The notes beneath the pieces were generated by a model, which was given only the letters and a program-made list of their open reading frames with translations, ran no database searches and was not told where the DNA came from. From Desulfobacterales bacterium (GTDB taxonomy: Bacteria; Desulfobacterota; Desulfobacteria; Desulfobacterales; RPRI01): a DNA stretch of 10,855 nt. The translations under genes and the position numbers were made by a program. Shown here in pieces: positions 6,201 through 10,855 of this stretch. Where the stretch lies: assembly GCA_020052975.1 (NCBI GenBank), contig JAGVOC010000336.1:1-10855 (forward strand). The letters run 5' to 3'. The number at the start of each line of letters is the position of its first letter. Positions within the stretch are counted from its first letter, which is position 1.

Positions 6201-7166
6201 TCAGCTTATTTCGCTTACTATTTTTGAAGCAGGAACCAGATTAACCCTTTTTTGAAGATATGGCAGCATTTCCCGGATAATCAGATATGTTTCAGGATGC
6301 GGATGAATTATTCCAACGGCTTCGCCATGCTTATCTGCAATTTCAACCAGGAGTTTTATCTGATTCCGGATAAAGCCGGGGTCCTGAACATGGTCAAGAA
6401 AAACATCTCTTTCTGCAAAAGGAACCTTAAAAAGTCGTGCTGATGGCCCGCAAATTGTCATGGCTGTTGTTCTGCTGTCGACAAAGTAAAGGCTTCTTTT
6501 TTTCAGAACAGAGAATATCTGGTACATCTGGGTGTCTATGGCAGTCATCTTTGATCCCATATGATTGTTGACGCCTTTAATGAACGGAATGTCATCAATA
6601 TCATTATTGAGCTGCTCTATCAGCTTGTCGGGAGACATGGTTGTCAGCAAAGCTCCGGGGCCTGGAGATACCTGGGGGTATTCGTCGGCTTCCATAGGCA
6701 GATGCAGCATTATTTCGACACCTTTTTTATGGGCCGCCATGGCAATGTTTTTTTGAAAAGGACTGAAAGGAAGCACCGAAAATGTGAAAGGGATGCCAAG
6801 TTCAAGATAATTTTTTGCCAGGTCATTGTCGTATCCGAGATCATCAATGATTATGGCAACGTTAGGCAGGGATTTATCAAGCTGCTTCTTTATTTTTACA
6901 ATGGTTTTACCGAAGGATTCTTCGCTTTTAGGATAAACTTCAAAAACGATCTGCTTTGATAGCGGCTCTTTTTTTTCCTGTTTTTGTGCCTGACGCACCG
7001 GGGGGGACTGTTTTTGGAATAAGAGGTAATTGGCAAGAAATCCGGCTCCAATAACTAAAACAAGGAGTATGAATACCCCTGAAACAGCTTTCTTTATATT
7101 AGCTTTGAGAGGGCCCCCCTTTTTTGATCCGCCACTATTCCGTTTCGGTTTATTACTTTTAGCCAT
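6201..7166 (-). CDS. Divergent polysaccharide deacetylase (YibQ/DUF610 family), membrane-anchored
   Basis: 321 residues. A short basic cytoplasmic N terminus (1-27) is followed by one hydrophobic segment (28-50), a Lys/Gln-rich linker, and a NodB-like barrel from about residue 100. Motifs visible: IIIDDLG (105-111), HLPMEA (155-160), NNHMGS (200-205), FVDSRT (228-233) and HPHPET (288-293), the characteristic run of the divergent deacetylases. The enzyme domain would face the periplasm and may act on peptidoglycan or another envelope glycan; no activity is well established for this family. In Escherichia coli yibQ directly follows envC, and here it follows the envC-like and ctpA genes, supporting an envelope role. 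The start at 7166 has GAAGG 8 bases upstream, and that site is part of an intergenic repeat end. The stop is TGA at 6201. Confidence 0.87.
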   Translation of the reverse strand: MAKSNKPKRNSGGSKKGGPLKANIKKAVSGVFILLVLVIGAGFLANYLLFQKQSPPVRQAQKQEKKEPLSKQIVFEVYPKSEESFGKTIVKIKKQLDKSLPNVAIIIDDLGYDNDLAKNYLELGIPFTFSVLPFSPFQKNIAMAAHKKGVEIMLHLPMEADEYPQVSPGPGALLTTMSPDKLIEQLNNDIDDIPFIKGVNNHMGSKMTAIDTQMYQIFSVLKKRSLYFVDSRTTAMTICGPSARLFKVPFAERDVFLDHVQDPGFIRNQIKLLVEIADKHGEAVGIIHPHPETYLIIREMLPYLQKRVNLVPASKIVSEIS

Positions 7167-7168
7167 AG

Positions 7169-7189
7169 GTGATACCTTCGTAAAAAATC
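7169..7189 (+). repeat. End motif overlapping the deacetylase ribosome-binding site
   Basis: TGATACCTTCGTAAAAAATC matches the end motif. Read on the minus strand it contains GAAGG (7175-7179), 8 bases before the ATG at 7166, and no other purine-rich site lies in the leader. No matching inverted end is found in the same gap, so this is a solo or decayed end. Confidence 0.55.
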
Positions 7190-7200
7190 GAATCCGCTTT

Positions 7201-7232
7201 TATGAAGCCCATTACCCCTTCCGGGCTTCATA
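7201..7232. terminator. Strong intergenic hairpin after ctpA
   Basis: TATGAAGCCC (7201-7210) pairs perfectly with GGGCTTCATA (7223-7232) around a 12-base loop. On the minus strand it follows the ctpA stop by about 30 bases and is followed, 12 bases further on, by a run of six T. The distance makes it a poor classical terminator. It may instead protect the 3' end of the upstream message or partly separate ctpA from the deacetylase gene. Confidence 0.35.
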
Positions 7233-7261
7233 TCAATGCTCAATTCACTTAAAAGGACTGA

Positions 7262-8659
7262 TTAAGGTTTGATTTTATTCTTGAATATTTCATAGCTTAA
7301 AAGGATTTCAAGGCCGTGCATCACCTGATTGTCAGATTGAAGCCCTTCAACAGTAAGGGGTCCGAGCCTGTAATCCATCTCCCTGGCTTTCTTTTTTTTC
7401 AGGAGATCTTTTTTATCCTTGTCAGTTTTATTATCTGAATCCGGCTGGACATCTTTTTTCTTTCCGTCTTTCTTTTCATCAGAGGTTGCTTCAAGGTGGT
7501 TTCTTAAATCCTTTTCTTTTATCATGCCCTCATCATCATATATGCTTTCGTCGCCAGGCGTTTTGTGTCTTAAAACAATATCCGGTTCAATTCCTTTGGC
7601 CTGAATTGATCTTCCGTTTGGAGTATAATATCTTGCAATTGTCAGCTTGAGGGCATAGCCGTCCCGCAATGTTTCAACGCTCTGCACAGATCCTTTACCG
7701 AAAGAGGTTGTTCCCAGAATCAGAGCCCTTTTATGATCCTGAAGAGCTCCGGCTACTATTTCCGATGCACTTGCGGTTCCGCTGTTTATCAGAATAACCA
7801 TGGGGTAGGTGCGTTTGACTTTGTTCGGATGAGCAGTAAAGACTCTTGAATTTTTTTTGAGGCGCCCCTCTATGGAGAGAATCTTTCCTTCTTCAAGAAA
7901 AATGTCGGAAACCTTGATAGCCTGGTTTAAAAGGCCGCCCCCGTTATCCCGGAGGTCGAGTATGAGTCCGTTAAGTGGAGGTGATCCTGACTCCAGCTTT
8001 TCAAGAGTTTTAATAAAATCATCCGTAGTATTGCCGGTAAAATTTGTAATCCAGATATATCCATAACCCGGTTTGATGACTAACGATTTTATGCTTTCAA
8101 CAGGTATTATATCTCTTATGAGCGTTAATTCCAGCGGTTCCGAAACGCCTTCGCGTGCTATGGTTATAACAACGGTTGTCCCTTTAGGTCCTCTCATTTT
8201 GCTGACAGCCTCACGCAGATCCTTCGGAACAACACCGTTTATTTTGATTATTCTATCCTTTGGTTTTATTCCTGCTTTAAATGCAGGAGTTCCTTCGATC
8301 GCCGATATTACTGTAACAAGCCCGTTTTGCAATGTTATATGAATACCAATGCCGGGGAATTCGCCTTCAGAATCAATCTGCAAATCTTCGTAGGCTTCAG
8401 GAGGAAGAAGAGATGAATGCGGGTCGAGGCTCTGAACCATGCCCTGAATAGCTTTTTGTATCAACTCTTTTGTGTCAACCGGGTCAACGTAATTGTTTTC
8501 TATTATATCAATTACATCGCTGAAAACTTTAAGTCCTTTGTATGTCTCTTCGCTGCTCGCCGAAAGATTCCGGTAAAAACCTGTCCCCACAGTCAAAAAA
8601 ACAGCTGCAATTACCACTATCATCCAAAGTTTTATATGGCGATTTTTCTTTAAGCTCAT
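7262..8659 (-). CDS. ctpA: Carboxy-terminal processing protease, S41 family
   Basis: 465 residues. An N-terminal signal anchor (11-29) is followed by a helical cap with LDPHSSLLPPE (78-88), a PDZ domain (about 100-185, including GIGIHI and GTPAFKAGIKPKDRI) and the S41 catalytic core with LDLRDNGGGLL (234-244). The expected Ser-Lys-Gln set is present: Ser297 in NSGTASASE, Lys322 in GKGSVQ and Gln326, with the same spacing (25 and 4) as in CtpB. It is a periplasmic protease that trims exported proteins from the C terminus. After the catalytic core comes a highly charged, low-complexity Lys/Asp stretch (about 391-426), then a short conserved-looking tail. The start at 8659 has AAGGAG 6 bases upstream, and the upstream gene ends only 12 bases before it, so the two are surely co-transcribed. 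Confidence 0.93.
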   Translation of the reverse strand: MSLKKNRHIKLWMIVVIAAVFLTVGTGFYRNLSASSEETYKGLKVFSDVIDIIENNYVDPVDTKELIQKAIQGMVQSLDPHSSLLPPEAYEDLQIDSEGEFPGIGIHITLQNGLVTVISAIEGTPAFKAGIKPKDRIIKINGVVPKDLREAVSKMRGPKGTTVVITIAREGVSEPLELTLIRDIIPVESIKSLVIKPGYGYIWITNFTGNTTDDFIKTLEKLESGSPPLNGLILDLRDNGGGLLNQAIKVSDIFLEEGKILSIEGRLKKNSRVFTAHPNKVKRTYPMVILINSGTASASEIVAGALQDHKRALILGTTSFGKGSVQSVETLRDGYALKLTIARYYTPNGRSIQAKGIEPDIVLRHKTPGDESIYDDEGMIKEKDLRNHLEATSDEKKDGKKKDVQPDSDNKTDKDKKDLLKKKKAREMDYRLGPLTVEGLQSDNQVMHGLEILLSYEIFKNKIKP

Positions 8660-8671
8660 TTTATACTCCTT

Positions 8672-9871
8672 CTATCCCTTCCTGATCCATTCGAGCGGAT
8701 CAATGGGTTTCCCATGATGCCGCACTTCAAAATATAATCCGGGACCGGATAAAGAACCGGCATCTCCTGCTGTCGCTATAACTTCTTCCATTTCAACCAT
8801 ATCGCCTTTTGATTTAAAAGTTTCTTCAAGGTGGGCGTAAACCGTATAATAGTTTTTCCCATGGTCAATAATTATCATATTACCATAACCTTTAAGCCAA
8901 CCGGAATAAATAATTTTTCCGTTGCTGACCGCTCTGATCGGCTCCCCTCTGTCTGTTTGAATATCAATTCCGCTTTTAAAATTTACAACATTGTGTTTGA
9001 GATCATTATATGCGCCGAAACGGGAGATAATTCTACCTCTTACAGGCAAGTTTAGCAATCCTTTTAATGATTCGAGACCGTTAAAAGAAGCTTCGCCCGG
9101 CTTATCTGCAGCACCGTATTCACGGCTTAATGATTTAATGATATTATCGAGCTTGCTCGCGGCCTCTTCGAGGGATTTAACAGCAGCCAGCTCGAGGGAT
9201 TTTTTGCTGCGGATTTCACTTAATAGTTTTGACCGCTTATCTTGTTCAAAGGAGATTTTTTCAATCTGGTTTTGCAGGCTTTTTTGGCTTGATTGCCGCT
9301 TTGATATCTTGATATTGAGGCTGTCCTGCATATTTTTTAAGAGGTTCCTGTTCTTAAATAGTTTATCAATCTCATTTTTATCGTAATCCAATATCCTTTC
9401 AAGAGAGATTTTACGATTAAAAAGCTCATACATGGACTCAGAAGATGCCAGAATATTCACTCTGCCCAGCCAGTTGAGTTTGTAGAGTGCTGTCAGGCGT
9501 TTTGAAACATAGTGTTCCGAAACTTCTATTTCGTTTGAGAGCCTCTTTGATTCGTTATTAATTATTTCGATTTGCCTGTTAATATCGGAAAGCTCCTTCT
9601 TTATGAGGGACGCATTCTTTCTCAGGTTATCTATTGCCAAATCCTGTTCGTTAAGTATGTTTAAAACCAATGATTCTTTTTTGGAAAAGTTTATTATCTC
9701 TGTTTTGCTTTTTTCGATTTTGTCGTTGATGAGTTCAGCTTCTTTTTGCAGATGCCCGATATTGGAATTCTGGCCGCAGTAACCGTTTATTCCCATCAGA
9801 AGAAAAAGCCAGGCGGTTGCTATTATACTGTTTTTATGATGTGTTTTAGAGATAAAAAACAACCAAGCCAT
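8672..9871 (-). CDS. envC: EnvC-like murein hydrolase activator with degenerate LytM (M23) domain
   Basis: 399 residues: a basic N terminus and hydrophobic stretch (15-30) typical of a signal peptide, a long Lys/Glu-rich coiled coil (about 40-250), then a LytM/M23 fold (about 276-397) with GRIISRFGAYND, GNMIIIDHG and YAHLEE. Of the active-site residues of LytM enzymes, Asp303 and His347 remain, but the first zinc histidine is Lys299 and the final HLHFE motif is GLYFE (378-382). Loss of zinc ligands is the hallmark of EnvC, which activates amidases under FtsEX control. The gene overlaps ftsX by 49 bases, fitting that partnership. The start is uncertain: ATG at 9871 has GTAGG directly against it, while TTG at 9862 has the same site about 9 bases away; the signal peptide survives either way. 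A weakly active peptidase is not excluded. Confidence 0.85.
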   Translation of the reverse strand: MAWLFFISKTHHKNSIIATAWLFLLMGINGYCGQNSNIGHLQKEAELINDKIEKSKTEIINFSKKESLVLNILNEQDLAIDNLRKNASLIKKELSDINRQIEIINNESKRLSNEIEVSEHYVSKRLTALYKLNWLGRVNILASSESMYELFNRKISLERILDYDKNEIDKLFKNRNLLKNMQDSLNIKISKRQSSQKSLQNQIEKISFEQDKRSKLLSEIRSKKSLELAAVKSLEEAASKLDNIIKSLSREYGAADKPGEASFNGLESLKGLLNLPVRGRIISRFGAYNDLKHNVVNFKSGIDIQTDRGEPIRAVSNGKIIYSGWLKGYGNMIIIDHGKNYYTVYAHLEETFKSKGDMVEMEEVIATAGDAGSLSGPGLYFEVRHHGKPIDPLEWIRKG

Positions 9872-10707
9872 CCTACAAACATGCTGGAGATCAAAATAAT
9901 TAACATAATACTGTATGAAAAAAAGCTGATGTGAAAAGCGCCTGATGTTATGCTCTGATCGATATTTGATGTAATGGATACGAAAGCAGTGAAAAGTACA
10001 ATCAGACCGATAATCCCGCCAAGAGCTCCCAGAATGATACCTTCTATGTAAAACGGAACTTTAATAAATCCGTCCGAAGCTCCGACAAGGCGCATGATTT
10101 CTATTTCATCACGCCTTGAATAAAGAACAAGACGAACTGTGTTGGCAACTATAAATACCGAAGCTACTGAAAAAAGAATTCCGAGGACATATCCTGATAA
10201 CTTGAACAAATTGATAATGTAAGAAAACCGTGCCAGCCACCTTTGCCCGTACTCCACTTCTTCAATCTGCGGAATTGATTGAATCTGGGATGCCAGGTTT
10301 TCGATCTTTTCCCATGTCTGTGAAGATGCAATCATTCTGATTTCGAAAGCATTGGGGAGCGGATTTTCCTTGAGATTTTCGAGAAGGGAAGATTGCCTTT
10401 TCATCTGCTGTTTAAGTACATCAAAAGCTTCTTCCTTTGAAATAAACCTTACATCCTCCACGCTGTATAATCCTGAAATTTTCTTCTGTATTTCCGGTAT
10501 TTTTTCTGCAGGAACATCCTGATAAAGGTAGGCCATTATTCTTACCCCTTTTTTCCACAGGGTTAAGATTTCGGTTGTATTAATAAAAAACAAAATAAAA
10601 GAACAAGTAATAATTACAGATAATGCTATCGTAATAATTGAAACAGCATTTACAAACCTGTTTTTTCCGATATCGCGCAATGCGTGTTTGAAATAAAGAG
10701 ATATCAT
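9823..10707 (-). CDS. ftsX: Cell division ABC transporter permease-like protein FtsX
   Basis: 294 residues from ATG at 10707. TM1 spans about 21-42; a large periplasmic loop (43-165) includes FISKEEAFDVLKQQ (88-101) and NPLPNAFEIR (115-124), standard FtsX phrases; TM2 is about 172-194; the cytoplasmic coupling segment RRDEIEIMRLVGAS (198-211) would contact the FtsE ATPase; TM3 is about 220-244 and TM4 about 262-284. The periplasmic loop normally holds EnvC or a similar protein, and the envC-like gene begins inside the 3' end of this one. The same frame is open for 36 more codons upstream, but those codons lie in the MITE-like repeat and resemble nothing, so 10707 is preferred despite the lack of a clear Shine-Dalgarno site. 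ftsE, usually immediately upstream, is not within the window. Confidence 0.92.
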   Translation of the reverse strand: MISLYFKHALRDIGKNRFVNAVSIITIALSVIITCSFILFFINTTEILTLWKKGVRIMAYLYQDVPAEKIPEIQKKISGLYSVEDVRFISKEEAFDVLKQQMKRQSSLLENLKENPLPNAFEIRMIASSQTWEKIENLASQIQSIPQIEEVEYGQRWLARFSYIINLFKLSGYVLGILFSVASVFIVANTVRLVLYSRRDEIEIMRLVGASDGFIKVPFYIEGIILGALGGIIGLIVLFTAFVSITSNIDQSITSGAFHISFFSYSIMLIILISSMFVGWLGCFLSLKHIIKTV

Positions 10708-10710
10708 TTT

Positions 10711-10855
10711 ATGATGGTCTTGTAAAAAGTCAAAATTCGGACGGCAAAGTAAAAATCTCATTATGCAAGGCGCACGAATCTTGAGGAATGAAGCGTACTT
10801 ACTGGTACGCTGCAATGACGAAAGATGAAGTGCAACACAGCAGAATGACTTTTTA
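10711..10855. mobile_element. MITE-like element, copy B, inverted, cut by the window edge
   Basis: Read on the minus strand this follows copy A (5966-6122) almost base for base on both arms, including GCACTTCATCTTTCGTCATT on one side and GCGCCTTGCATAAT with TTTGCCGTCCGAATTT on the other. The inner palindrome has decayed: the right half is intact but the left half differs at many positions, so the 22-bp stem of copy A is imperfect here. The window stops inside the second terminal repeat (GACTTTTTA). The element ends just 4 bases before the ftsX start codon and so separates ftsX from whatever precedes it. Confidence 0.75.

Noticed and set aside
10708..10815. N-terminal extension of FtsX by 36 residues
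   Set aside because: The codons lie in the MITE-like repeat and show no similarity to FtsX; the family normally begins at or near the MISLYFKHALRDI segment. It is kept only as a possibility in the findings.

Overview
The window reads as ordinary chromosome from a strictly anaerobic member of the Desulfobacterota (sulfate-reducing or syntrophic type). This is inferred from gene content, with no 16S or taxonomic marker present: a glutaconyl-CoA decarboxylase alpha subunit next to a glutaryl-CoA dehydrogenase carrying the Tyr-to-Val exchange of the non-decarboxylating enzyme known from Desulfococcus multivorans, plus a ferredoxin-dependent 2-oxoacid oxidoreductase. All eight protein genes lie on the minus strand, so the biological reading order runs from high to low coordinates.

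Right part (about 10.7 kb down to 6.2 kb), cell envelope and division block: ftsX, an EnvC-like coiled-coil/LytM protein, a CtpA-type S41 protease and a divergent polysaccharide deacetylase (YibQ/DUF610 family). The first three are tightly packed (49-base overlap, then a 12-base gap). FtsX with its missing ATPase partner FtsE would transmit a signal to the EnvC-like protein, whose LytM domain has lost most zinc and catalytic residues and is therefore predicted to activate an amidase rather than cut peptidoglycan itself.

Middle part (5.95 kb down to 3.55 kb): two overlapping genes for a 2-oxoacid:ferredoxin oxidoreductase, an alpha subunit and a fused beta-gamma subunit that keeps the TPP motif and four cysteines suited to one [4Fe-4S] cluster. 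The substrate is not determinable from the sequence.

Left part (3.2 kb down to the left edge): glutaryl-CoA dehydrogenase, a small carboxymuconolactone-decarboxylase-family protein, and the first 412 codons of gcdA. The predicted route is glutaryl-CoA to glutaconyl-CoA, then Na+-pumping decarboxylation to crotonyl-CoA, the lower end of anaerobic aromatic-compound or dicarboxylate degradation. The dehydrogenase gene is visibly richer in G+C than its neighbours.

The least explained structure is in the gaps. A roughly 20-base end motif (core TTCGTAAAAAGTC) occurs about eleven times in five of the intergenic gaps, in both orientations. It bounds two copies of a roughly 157-bp MITE-like element (one with a perfect 22-bp inner hairpin) and flanks REPIN-like hairpin pairs. 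In the 347-base gap at 3200-3546 the ends form a small array in which a 37-base imperfect palindrome is repeated between unlike modules. No complete new multi-gene system is evident. The repeat family and the predicted energy-conserving glutaryl-CoA branch are the points most worth following.
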